Position numbers and translations under genes: made by a program. Below, piece after piece: positions 49,791 to 61,499 of a stretch of 64,000 bases of DNA. The notes under the pieces are model-generated. The model saw only the letters and a program-made list of their open reading frames with translations, was not told the origin of the DNA and ran no database searches. Origin of the DNA: Ricinus communis (taxonomy: Eukaryota; Streptophyta; Magnoliopsida; Malpighiales; Euphorbiaceae); NCBI RefSeq assembly GCF_019578655.1, contig NC_063265.1:23112285-23176284 (forward strand). The letters are read 5' to 3'. Position 1 is the first letter of the stretch, and each line of letters begins with the position of its first letter.

Positions 49791-50584
49791 ATGAAAGTTA
49801 TTAATTTTCTCGTATCTCTTCTCGTCTTAGCTTTGGCTTCCTTTTTTGCCACTGCTTTTGATCCTAGCCCTCTCCAAGACTTCTGTGTAGCTACAGATGG
49901 CTCTGATTCTTCCGGTAATTAATATACTAGCTTCTTACTTCGAGATCTTATAAATATAGAGTTTTCTTCATTATTATTTTCTTCTCTTATTTATGCATTA
50001 TATAATATTAACTATGTCCTCCTGATGCAGTATTCGTGAATGGACAGTTTTGCAAGAATCCAGATAATGTAACAGCAGATGATTTCTTTTATTCTGGGCT
50101 TAATGTTCGTGCAAATACATCGAATCAACTTGGAGTAAATGTCACAATTTTAACTGCTGATGTGATACCAGGACTTAACACCAACGGTATAACCTTAGCT
50201 CGTATCGATTATGCAGCGAATGGAGGCTTAAACCCACCACATACACACCCCCGAGCTGCTGAAATCCTAATGGTTTTAGAAGGAACTGTTTATGCTGGTT
50301 TTGTAACATCAAATCCGGATCATCGTCTGTTCAGCAAAATTCTAAAGCCAGGGGATGTATTTGTATTTCCATTTGGAATGATTCATTTTCAATTGAATCT
50401 TGGTAAGACTCCCGCACTTGCTTTTGCTGCATTGACTAGCCAAAATCCAGGAGTGATGACTTTAGCTAATGGGATTTTCGGAGCTGATCCTTCCATTAAT
50501 CTTGAAGTTGTGGCCAAAGCATTTCATCTAGACAAAAGTATAGCCCGCAAGCTTCAGGGCCAGGAGTGGGCCAATCCCTCGTAA
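49791..50584 (+). CDS. Germin-like protein, copy 3 (two exons)
   Basis: Exon 1 is 49,791-49,914, the 116-bp intron 49,915-50,030 (GT...AG) and exon 2 50,031-50,584, giving 225 residues. It is nearly identical to copy 1: same signal peptide (1-22), Cys32/Cys49 pair, and the metal set His112, His114, Glu119, His160 in [10 protein letters not shown] and GMIHFQ. Differences include Phe9 to Ser, Phe to Tyr before the first box (IDYAANGG), and changes near the C-terminus ([11 protein letters not shown] against [11 protein letters not shown]). Expected to be a secreted manganese-type cupin like copy 1; enzyme activity cannot be read from sequence. No sign of pseudogenisation. Confidence 0.95.
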
Positions 50585-50738
50585 AATAGTTTTATTTTGA
50601 AAATGTGTTGGGCAAAATTTCTTATTTAAAATGACGCATGTTTGAATAAGGAGAATGTTTGTGTCTCATTCTTCGTGTTGGTTAAGTTAATTAAGATCGA
50701 GGAGGATATGCCTCTCTCACCATCTTTATTTTGAATAT

Positions 50739-50744
50739 AATAAA
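50739..50744 (+). terminator. Polyadenylation signal of GLP copy 3
   Basis: AATAAA about 155 bp after the stop codon, at the place matching that after copy 1. Confidence 0.55.
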
Positions 50745-50784
50745 TATCATTTATATTGTCGCAATTTGTTTAGCGTCCTCTCTC

Positions 50785-50790
<6 letters not shown>

Positions 50791-50834
<44 letters not shown>
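50791..50834. repeat. (TA)n microsatellite
   Basis: Long TA run downstream of copy 3, longer than the matching tract after copy 1. Confidence 0.9.
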
Positions 50835-50835
<1 letters not shown>

Positions 50836-51355
50836 TAATCTTTACAATAAACTGGTAGATAGACAATAATCAATCGAAGGTTATTGCACATATATATGCT
50901 TTTAATTAATTTGTTCATTATTTTTTTTAAATCATTTTACACTGTCCATATTTATATGAACAACCACAATTACTATTCAACAAAACAAAACAATTACAAC
51001 TGCCATTGTTTCTAAGGTTTGGATTCTGAAATTTGTGTATCTTTTTTTTTGATAATGAGATTTGTCTATTTTAGAGTAAGTCAAAACATATATATTCCTT
51101 TCTTAGAAAACTAAAAATAAATATCAAACATCAAAAAATATATGTAAAAAGATTTATTTATAACAGTCATCAATGTGTTAATTGATTCATTTAACAGTAT
51201 TAAGTTATATATTAATTTTATAAATATCTTTCAACAAAACCAATTGTTTAAATATCAAATTTAATCTTTTCAATCACTCTCACACGGAAGAGAATTGAAC
51301 ACAATATTATTATCACTATGGAAAAAAAGAACTCAACACTCCCATAATGAATACT

Positions 51356-52185
51356 TATTAGGCAAATTCTGTAAGTGCACAGATAACAACAAGTAATAAA
51401 GAGTGAATATGAGTATCGTTCCCGCAAGGAGATTGATACCAAGTACCACCACTAATTGTATTATATCTCTAAAATAGCTACTTTTCCACCCTTTTATAGC
51501 CAAGACTCAAAGAAAACCCTAATTTATTCTAAATTTTCGAGTGTATTGTAAAAGAAAGCTCTCTTTTATTCGACACGGCTTGGCACACGGTCATTGTCAC
51601 GTCATTCGCTTTTCAGCACGGCTTGGCACACACCCGTATATCATGTCATGCTGAACTTTCACAACTTTTTTGAAATGAGCAAAAGCAAGCACGGTTTGGA
51701 GCACGCCCGTGTGATTTCCACGTGTCATATTCTTTAGAATCTAGTAGTGAACACGGCTTCTAGTACGGCTGTGTATCAAGTCATACTTTTTTATCCTTCT
51801 TCCAGTGCGTAACACAGACACAAGCATGGCCGTGTTAGAAGCTGCGATATAGCTTTTCATGCTCTTTTAGGATCTCTTTCTCATTTTTCTTATAAAAAGG
51901 AAAAATTATTAAAATCAAATATAAATTCTTAAATAAATTAAAAAATAAATAAAATACTAGAATAATGATATATTTTAAATAAACTCCTAATTAAACTTAA
52001 ATTTTTTCTAATTAACACTAGCTATTTATTTAAAATTTATTAAGATTCAACTCAAAAACATGTATAAAATTACACATGTTTATTTATTAAAATTAACTAA
52101 TCCACAATTAAGAAGTAAAACTACTGCCAATTTATTAAACATCTATTCATTAAATTGGACGTGTATGCTAAAAGCTAAGCATATA
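51356..52185 (-). mobile_element. Solo LTR downstream of GLP copy 3, internally deleted
   Basis: Same LTR as 37,374-38,871, at the same place relative to the gene, but 830 bp because about 0.67 kb is missing after 51,460 (between GATACCAAGTA and CTAAAATAGCTAC). Ends have decayed (TATTAGG for TGTTAGG; target copies ATACT and ACTCA for ACACA). Confidence 0.83.
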
Positions 52186-53200
52186 ACTCATTTTTTAAAA
52201 TATCTTAATTAACCCTATGGGCGGAATATCTTTGTATGTATATAATAAATAAGAAAATATGAATATATTAGATATTAACCAAAGTTTAAATGATGAAATT
52301 ATGCCATGAAATTTCTATTCTAATGAAAAATATTATAATCATTATCATATTTTACATAATCATTTTAAGGTATCGAATAATTATAAATATTAATTATTTT
52401 CTATGGAAGAAAATGCACAAAGATACTATAATTTAAAATATTGAGTATTAATTTAATAAATTAAACTTGCTACAAAATAAATAGATATAATATATTCTAA
52501 ACTAATGAAACTACAATAAAATATAATTATTAAGTGTTAATTTAATAAATAAAACTTGTGCGAGATAATCCCATTATATTGCATAATTTATGTTAACTGA
52601 AATAGTTTTTTATTTAGTTAGTGAAAATATAGTGCAAAGAGCAGTTGTACATCACTCATATTCTAGGAATGGTTGCTAAATTACACACCAATATCTTACA
52701 CTAATATTATGCATATACAACATACTCTCCCTCTTAATAGTCACTCATAATTGCACTAGTTTTTATCCAAAAACCAATATTTATAAATAAAAATAACAGG
52801 ATAAGAAAAATTATATAATATTTTCCCCATATTCTCAGCTCTTTTTGCCTGTTGTGTTTCCGTTAAACTTATGAATGAAGGAAATGAATTATAGTGATAT
52901 TAGGGAGGGAAAATTAAAACAACCAATTTTTTTTAAAAAAATAGTAGATGTTTAATTCAAGTCATATATTTATCTATTACCTTAACGTTATCCCAATATA
53001 AAATAATACTTTCTTGATATGAGAAGTCCTGCTAAAAGAACTATTATCAGTATTTGTCTCGAGCAAGATCATTTATATATATGAATATAATTGGAATGAA
53101 AAAAAAATTATTTTTTCCAGCCAATTCAATCTTGAAGAATAATTAGCATAGAATGAAAAGACAATAGATCATAGAATGTTAATATTCAAGACTGTCACTC

Positions 53201-54734
53201 ATAATAATCCACTCCAATTAATAATGTGTTTTCTACAAGACACTCTCTGATATACAACATCGAAACTCATCTATAATAGTGAACTTTACAGTTCTCGAAA
53301 GAACACATACAGAGAGGAAGAGAGAATACATTTTTACTAGTAAATTTTTATGAATATTTACATTAATTCATGATAGGATATATATAAATAAAAAATCTGC
53401 ATCAAGTAAATAAAATAATGAATTATGTTTGGCTTGAACCAATAACAACAAATAATTTACAAATCTTTTGACCAGGGGATTACCTTGATAACATAATCTT
53501 CAATAATAATACGCACTATCTATAACATTAGCATCAAGCATCTTAGATCGAGACAAATAGTGTGGTTGAGTGTAAATTGGAGATGAATGATTATAGAAGC
53601 TACAAAAGAGAGTTCAAATTTTTCACTTATATATTGAAAAATCACATATATTAGAAGGATCTACCTCTATAGCTTTGAGTTTGGTTTCTTTTTTTTTTTT
53701 TGGCTTCTCAACAAATCCAGTGCTGCATCCTTCTTTATCATTATTTATCAAACCAAAGGCAATTGCACGTTTTTCATCCATTGATCAAGCAACTATAATG
53801 ATATTTGTATTTACTTTTTTATGTGCTTGAATAAACCTTCCATAATCCACAAGGTACAAATGACACCCAAGAAGAATGAAGAATTCTAAAATATTGTAGT
53901 ATTAAATATATCTTAATTCGTAGGCTATAAACTTTTTTAATTTATTAATTGCATCTTTTATAGAAATGCTTATTGCTTATTCTCTCATATAAAAAGCTTA
54001 TACTCAATTCAATTTTTAAATAAATAGTTTAAAAATCTAAGAATAATCTCATTTCATCATTATTGAAGCATTTAAAAGATAAATTGAATTGAAAAAGACT
54101 ATTAAACTTACTATCATTAAAGGATTGATGCTACACATAAGAAAATTTGTAACTTATAGGTCTATTTTAAGAATTGTGAGTACTTATATTAGAAAAAAAA
54201 AAAAGAATTATGAGTAATAATGGTGGATATTAATTTGGTTTTAATAGCTTAAATCTCTTATGGTAGGTTAGAGGTTATAACTTAATTATATTTTAACACT
54301 TTAATAAATTTATTAATATATATGATGCTCTTCTTATTCTCCATAAGAATAAAACATCTCACAACTTAAATAAATAGTGCTTATATTCATATAAATTTCC
54401 AAATAAAAATTAATTCATTGATTGTGCCTTTTATAGAAATGCTCATTGCTTATTCACTTTATAAAAAGCTTATACTCACTCCAATTAAAAAAATAGTTTA
54501 AGAATATATGAATAACTCATTTCATCATTATTTAAGCATTTAAAAAATAAATTAACTTGAAATAGACTATTAAACTTACTATGTCCAACTTTCTCTCTCC
54601 ACAAATTGCGTGAGGTTCAATAATATTTTCCTTCAAGGAAGATTAGAATCTCCCATTTAATTGAGATTTGTTAGTAAATTCTGATTGTTATACTGATTTG
54701 CCATTCTGAGATGTAAAGATTGGATTCATTGATT
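53201..54734. other. AT-rich intergenic DNA with duplicated segments
   Basis: No gene seen. About 180 bp at 53,936-54,115 (AAAAAGCTTATACTCA, TCATTTCATCATTATT, GACTATTAAACTTACTAT) is repeated at 54,410-54,585. A second repeat at 54,294-54,420 (CTTTAATAAATTTATTAATAT) recurs at 57,853 and 58,823. Confidence 0.6.
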
Positions 54735-56194
54735 TTATATTTCGCAGGATAACCTTATTTGCTTCATCGATTTTGAAGAAATTGCTGATGTCTGTGCCGG
54801 ATTAACTTTGGAAGATAACAGGATCACTTTGGTGATCAGTTTTACTAGGGAATTAAAGGAATGTGGTCAAAAGATAATGGAGAATAGTCTAGTGTGCAAT
54901 ATTTTTACAAACAAGACTATCAATGTTAATTCCTTTAAAGCAAACATGCCCCAATTTATGCAGATCCAACACCATGTTATCGTGTACTTGACAGGAGTGA
55001 ATCTATTTCTTTTTAGATTTAAATCATTATCTGACAAGAAGAGAGTCCTTTCGGGAGGACCGTGGAGATTGATGATCACTTAGTGGTTTTTAAAGAATTC
55101 TCTGGAGAATATAGTGCTGAACAAGTAAATTTTCAGAAGATGAGTTCTCGGTCCGATTGCATAATGTACCCCCCATCTGTATGAATGAGAGTACGACATT
55201 GGTTTGGGTAAAAACGGTGGCTCTGTGATTGAAGTTCATAAAGACGGTAAGGGTGAATGCATTGAAAAATTTGTGACGATTCGAGTTTGAATCAATATGC
55301 TACAATCATTGAAACGTTTCCTAAAAATTAGAGTTGTGGAAAGGGCCGACCCTACTATGATTTATTAGCATGGGAAAAATTGAATGATCTCTGCTACGCT
55401 TGTGGACGAATTGGACACGTATTTCGGACATATACTTTTGTGCCTACCATCCTAACAAAGTTCTTATTTGGCGATTGGATGAAAGCAGCTGCTTATGTTC
55501 TCCGATGAGTTCAAAAACCTAGTCCAAGATAAGATCGAAACATATATGATGGGAAGGATGATGCTCAATTTCAATCCACATGTGTTGCGCACTCGTAAAT
55601 ACGTAATACTCCTGCCTATAATGCAATAGATGATCTTCGGAGCACATTACATCCTCATTTGCAGACTACAAGTGATATGGCGCCTTCGAATGAAAGACCG
55701 TTGATTATTCCTCATTTAAATGATTCAACGATTCTATGTCAGCCCACATGCCATTTGAAGAAAAGCATAACTGCTCTTAAGGATGGAATGATGGAGGTTC
55801 ATTCTACTGTTGGTAAAGAGGTTGGTTTGATAGAAGGTCATCCTAATGTTTCTACAATAATGCAAAGTAATATGGATTTGGATTTGGGCTCTCTTGAAGG
55901 GTGGGCTGGCCCATATTTTTATAAAGGGAAATGAAGGTATCTCCCAAGCAATGAAATTGCTCTTATGCTAGTAAAATCAACCAGTAGTAGGAAAAAAGGT
56001 TGGGCGCGTCAAACCAAGAGCCGAAGTAACAAGGTGCAAATATCACCTATTCATGACACTGAGCAAGAAATTGGACATAACTATGAAAAGCATAAACTGA
56101 TGTCAAGGCAAGATGATCAATTTGTTTATGCCGCTCGTCAGAAACAAAAATTGGTAACTGGGTTAGTGCATCACTCAATTACTACAATTGTTCT
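54735..56194 (+). pseudogene. LINE ORF1 (DUF4283 region and zinc knuckle)
   Basis: Frame 54,808-55,083 shows LVCNIFTNKTINVNSFK and FRFKSLSDKKRVLSGGPW, the standard DUF4283 pattern of plant LINE ORF1. In another frame at 55,389-55,435 lies CYACGRIGHVFRTY, a C-X2-C-X4-H knuckle whose last Cys has become Tyr (TAT for TGT). Open pieces follow at 55,659-55,934 and 55,965-56,216. It would bind LINE RNA; it is inactive here. Confidence 0.75.
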
Positions 56195-57436
56195 TAAATT
56201 GCCCAGTTGGTACTAATCCTTTAGACCATATTTCAAATTGATACCAATACTTTAATTTGAATCCAATTGGTACCCAAACTATACGAAAGTATATCAATTT
56301 AGGGCAGTCTCCAATTTTCGGCCAATTGATACTGATTTGGCAATCTTAGAAGGTATATTCCGTTTGATTCTTCGCCTTAGCATGTGTCAATGTCATAAAA
56401 GTCAGTCCAATTAGCCAACGGATCCCACTCCCTAACTTCTTGATGTAAACCTTATATGGAAGAGAAGATTACACGCCAAGATCAATACTTATAAGGTTTG
56501 CCAAAAGTTATTTGCGGAACTAGTATCCTTATTTATGAAGAAATAAGATCAATAGCTATAATGAGATGAACTTAATTAATCCTACAAACTAACAAGTTAA
56601 TAGAATTAAATTAAGGTAGAAGTGAAATCAAAACTTAAACAATAAGCTTTAATCTCAAGAACATTTAAAGAAACTCTTTAAGCAAAAATAAGGTTTTTAT
56701 TCAATCAAATGATGCTTTTGCCGAATTACATAGCTCTATTTATAGAGTTTAAAACAAAATAATCCTAATCCTAGAATGACTAGGATATGCGGCCAAGATT
56801 CCTAAATCAACAAGGAAACAAATAATTCCTTAAAGAAAGGGAATAAGATATGGTCAAGATTCCTAAATAAATAAGGAAACAAATAACTCCTAAATAGATG
56901 TCATCAGGACTCCTTGTTGGATTATGATCTTTAGTGGAATTAGGATTCTTTGTTGAAGTAGGATTTCTTGTGCTACATGGGTTCTCATCACTTCATGTTA
57001 GGCTTTAATCTATGAATGAAATACAATTAATCAAAGTTGAATCTTGATCTTCTAAATCCAACTCGCTAACCTTGCTTCTTGAATGCATCTTGTCTATCAC
57101 GTGGACCATGAAAGAACACAAGGCAGCCTTGAATCTCTTGCTTCTATCTCGTGTGATTAGACCCTCATACTTAAATGGATCCATTCGTGGCTTGCTTAGT
57201 GGTGAAGGATCAGCCTTGATTTTATCACTTCTCCTAATGACATGGCACATACTGAAGATAAGAATCAAATGGAATATACCTCCTCAGATTGCCAAATCAA
57301 CATCGATTGGCTGGAAATTAGAGAACTGTCCTAAATTGATATACTTTTGTGTAGCTTGGGTACCAATTAGATTCAAATTAAATTATTGGTATCAATTTGA
57401 AATATGATCTAAAAAATTGGTACCAGTTGGGCAATT
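56195..57436. mobile_element. 1.24-kb DNA transposon with about 200-bp terminal inverted repeats (non-autonomous)
   Basis: Left end TTAAATTGCCCAGTTGGTAC; right end, reversed, TAAATTGCCCAACTGGTAC. The inverted match extends inward for about 200 bp (56,195-56,398 against 57,436-57,236), for example TTTCAAATTGATACCAATA and GATTTGGCAATCT on the left and their complements on the right. The flanks TACAATTGTTC and TACATTTGCTC look like a mutated 9-11-bp target duplication. Long inverted repeats and that size suggest a Mutator-like (MULE) derivative. No transposase is encoded. Confidence 0.8.
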
Positions 57437-57848
57437 TACCCCTACATTTGCTCATTTGAATCAAATAGCAAGCTCTGTTCATCAGTACCGCCGTTAGCCA
57501 TGAAAGTCCTATTTTGGAACATCCAGGGATTAAGTAATAGTTGGATGTTCCAAACGTTGAAGGCGCATTGTCTCCAACTTTGCCCAGATATTGTGTTCCT
57601 ATGTGAAACTCGTATGACTAGTAATCAATTAGATTAGGTAAAAATAGAACTTGGTTTTTAAGGGCTTCTCATTGTTGATAGGGTGGGTTTTGGTGGAGGG
57701 TTGGCAACTTTCTAGACTGCAAGAACTGATGTGTATTTGAATGTAATGAATTGCTCATGCATTGATGTGATGATTAACAGGGCCGGTGACCAGAGATGGC
57801 GATTTACTGGATTTTATGGACATCCAGAAACAAATGAGAGGATTTATT
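57437..57848 (+). pseudogene. LINE ORF1 end and ORF2 endonuclease start
   Basis: After the DNA transposon the ORF1 tail reads LNQIASSVHQYRR. ORF2 starts at ATG 57,500 with MKVLFWNIQGLSNSW and PDIVFLCETRMTS, the first motifs of the LINE endonuclease (usual WNCRGL and E-T-x), later GFYGHPET. A stop follows TSNQLD (TAG at about 57,636), and the sequence ends at 57,848. Confidence 0.75.
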
Positions 57849-58785
57849 AATCCTTTAATAAATTTATTAATGTAAATGATGCTCTTGTTTTGCTCTATGA
57901 GACTAAAACATCTTTCAATTTAGATAAATAGTGCTTAAATTCATATAACTTTGCCAAATAAAAAAGATAAAGCATGTCTAGAATATCTATTATATACGTG
58001 ATATTTCATGTGGCAAAATTATATGAAGTCATATCATATTGTTTTTCTATGAGAAAATGACATATATCACACTCATAAAAATATTAACTATAAATATTTA
58101 TAAAAGAGTTAAATGTGATCTTAAATGCTAATAATTAATATGATATTTATGACTTATTTAAATATGATATTTTTATATAATAGTTATTATTATAGCTACT
58201 GTGAATTAATAATAAATTTTATTATTTTTCTATAAAATATATGTTTATATATATAAATAAAAATTTAATAAAATAGCAAAAGAACAAGAATTTTAAATTT
58301 GAATCATAAAAATAGTTAAAAGAAGTTTGTGACATATTAAAGAACTTATTAATCCAATATAATAAATAGAAAAAAAGAATTTCCATCTATATATATGTGA
58401 TATCAAAAAGTAATAATAATAATAACTAAATAGCAAAAATTATAACAATCTTATTTAATAAAATAATTAATTATTTGGATAATAAAAATTTATTAGTGCA
58501 ATAAAATAGATAAAAATATTAAAAAATTGATAACTATATACTTCTCATGTTTATTTACCTTGGCATTTAAAAATATAAAAATTTCATAAGAATGTATTAT
58601 ATGATTTTTATAAAAGAATAATATAAATATAAATAAAAGATTCATAAAATAAAAATAAAATTTATTTTTTACTAGTATAATTATAAATTAAATTATATAT
58701 AATATATAAAATAAAATTTTTAAATATAAAATAAATAAAATAATCATGCAATGACATAAGCAAAATGCTATATATATACACACAT

Positions 58786-58822
<37 letters not shown>

Positions 58823-60153
58823 CTTTAATAAATATATTAATACATATTATACTATTTTTTTCTTCCATAAAACTAAAATACCTCATAATTTAAATAAATA
58901 ATGCTTAAATTCATATAGATTGTCAAATAAGAAAGATAGAACACATTTAGGATATATATATATATATATATATATCTTTTACTTTCATAATTATTATTAG
59001 GATAAGTTCAAAAATTACCAAAGAAGTATCACATGTTTTATTTTCTTAACATTTCTTAAATACATATTTATATTATTGTTGTTTTTTACATAATTTATAT
59101 ATATATTTAACATGAATTATTACTAAATTGTGATTTTATAACTAATAAAACATCTAACAATGCATCGTAGAATTTATATGTATATTAAAATTTTATTTTT
59201 CAAATATAATATTTTAAATTTGATTAAAATAAAAATATATATATATTAACAATTTTTATGATGATAAAATATCTAATCAAATGATAAATTATTTAAGGAT
59301 ATTTATTATATAAAAAATTTATATTTTTATGTTATTTATAATCTAAAAATTAAGAAAAATATTGAATGTATTTAAGAATGTTAATATATATAATACTCCT
59401 TTAATATAAAAATATTTCTGTCTCTTAAGTGTAAAAATATCAAATTGCATTATAATTTATTAAATTTTATTTTTATTTTAATATTTCATAATTTTCATAA
59501 AATATTGCTATCATTATAATTGTTGTTAAATTTGAATTATAATGTAAATTTATGAATTTTTTATGTCTCATATATTATTGATATATCTTAATTTTATATT
59601 TTATTTAATCTTATTCCATGAGAAATTAATTGGATACAAGACACAGGAGTTCTCAAAACCGGCAAGTTCCGAACTTTTTCATAATTACATACTGGCTGTT
59701 ATTGAATGGTCAGCATGGGTCGCTTGTCTTTCTCGGGGTGCAACCATGTGTTCCAAGTGGCAACAAGATGCATGATTCATCCATTCAAATCTACTATATT
59801 TTTTCTCTGTAAACAATTTGATTCGAACTCATATAAATTTGACACCGGAGAGAGAGAGAGTCCAATGAACTTTCTCCACTGAATAACCTAAAATTCACTC
59901 TTTTATCAGCTTTCTCATTTCCGTAAAATCTCTACGTATGCAACCAACAGAACAGAAAAGACGTGACCTTTACCATGAATGACAAGTTGAAAACTCTTTT
60001 TTTGAATTCATTGTGCTAGTTTCTTGATTTAATTACCCTCCAATTCGTAGCAAAAATAAGAATAGATTCATCATTTCATTTGTAGTACCCTTTCACTGAT
60101 TTTCTTTTTCTTGGGTTTAATTTGTTTTCTTATAAATTAGCAAGATTATTTAT
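57849..60153. other. Very AT-rich intergenic DNA
   Basis: Contains repeat copies at 57,853-57,965 and 58,823-58,940 related to 54,294-54,420, and a compound TA/CA microsatellite at 58,770-58,822 followed by another TA run at 58,952-58,975. No gene seen; short frames at 58,662-58,886 and 59,563-59,812 have no family features. Confidence 0.55.
58770..58822. repeat. Compound (TA)n(CA)n(TA)n microsatellite
   Basis: TATATATA, then repeated ACAC units, then TATATATA. Confidence 0.9.
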
Positions 60154-61499
60154 ATGGGTCATTTTTTATTTTTCTCAACCCTTGTGCCTGGAGCTGTATT
60201 AATTCTTTGGAAACATGAAGGTTTGGATCATTTGAGATCTTGCGGAGGAAATATCCATCAAGAAATTACAGACCATGTCTTAATCTCAAATGCACCCAAA
60301 TTGGTTGTTGGTTTATCGAGTTATTGCTTTCTCTATGCTTTTGGCATCCCTCATTATTAAAGTTTCTATTAATGGATTCCTCATGTTTTTTTGTTAAGAC
60401 TTTGGGAAAAAAATAGGGTAGGAAAAGAAAGGGTAGAAAAGCAAAATGAAAAGAAATAGAAAAATGGTTGTTTTTCCTATTTTGAAATCTAACTGCGCCG
60501 TCCATTTTACACAAAATAATTTTTGCCATTTAATTTGTAATATGTTAATATAAATAATAAGACATAATTTTTTTTCCTTTATACATGATGTCAGGTTACT
60601 TTTTCAAATTTCAAAGATAAAAAATGAAAATTTCTTTGGAGAAATAGGTTTCTAGTCTTTTACTATCTTGTCTCTTTCAATCCAGAGGATAAGCCATATA
60701 GCTAAAAAATAAAGGATTAGTGCGATTCATACGATGTATGATGCATGTGATATACATAAAGACAAGAGAGGAAAAAGAGTTAGCACACGTCTTAATATAC
60801 AACTCATCCTTCCAAATTTATTACTGCTGCATATAGTCCACAGTGAGCCTTTCTTTTCTAAAATTTTGAGCATGAACCTTTTACCAACAGAAAATAGTAA
60901 ATCCGACGTACATGCCATAAGCTCTCAAAGCAGATTAAAACAAATTAGGCAATATTTTACAATATAGGTATAAAACCTGCATATTTTAAGCTTGAGGCCT
61001 GATTTCACATGTTTTTGGGCCAAGACGTTCCAATTTGTGGCTTAAGTACTTATAAAAAAAACATTTCAAATAGCAAGCAACAGAGTCCCTAGGGGAGATT
61101 GCTACTGTAATTACTATGAGCTGAGTCTTGGATAAGGATAAAAGGCTCCCACAAACAAAAATCATCCTTTCTTTGCTTGTTTTCCCACTCAAGGGTCCAC
61201 GCAATGAAAGAAATTCACTCATTATTTGTGAGTGATAGTTAGCTAGTGTCGCAATTCTAGGGTTCGAGTGGAACCAAAGAACCACTAACCGACATCATCG
61301 GGGCTGTAGGAACCAAAGTGCACAACGTGTGAAAGTATAGTGATGCAAGAACCACTCATTAAATAATAAAAGTAAAGACAGACATATACTGGAATCAGCT
61401 TCTCTTATCCCTAGTTGAGTTGCTATTGTGGGCAGCGGTTTCGTCTTTAGCGACTGTGGCACTGCAAGGCTTTTCAACCTAATTAGAAACACGCTAACT
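60154..61499. other. Intergenic stretch, no recognised gene
   Basis: The frame 60,154-60,360 (68 residues) and several others are short and match no family I know. Sequence at 60,640-60,960 repeats in part at 62,245-62,420 (GCATGATGCA, ATACATAAA, AAAAGAG, TTAGCACAC), an old local duplication. Confidence 0.45.

Larger units (their letters stand above)
49441..53200. repeat. GLP duplication block 3
   Basis: Colinear with block 1: AGCCCACTTCCATTGAAAAA upstream, the gene, then the same downstream DNA with the solo LTR and TTACCTTAACGTTATCCCAA at about 52,980. Upstream of the gene it is closer to copy 2 (AATGTAAGTAGGGGA) than to copy 1. Confidence 0.85.
54735..57848 (+). mobile_element. LINE (non-LTR) retrotransposon fragment, decayed
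   Basis: ORF1 with a DUF4283-type region and a CCHC-like knuckle is followed by the start of ORF2 with an endonuclease domain. The copy is cut after the endonuclease N-terminal part (FYGHPETNER near 57,845), so RT is absent. A DNA transposon sits inside ORF1 at 56,195-57,436. Loss of the 3' part, rather than the usual 5' truncation, implies a later deletion. Confidence 0.78.

Noticed and set aside
58662..58886. 74-residue ORF with CVCVCVCV run
   Set aside because: Translation of a CA/TA microsatellite.
60154..60360. 68-residue ORF with hydrophobic ends
   Set aside because: No family match, no conserved neighbours and no splice or promoter evidence.
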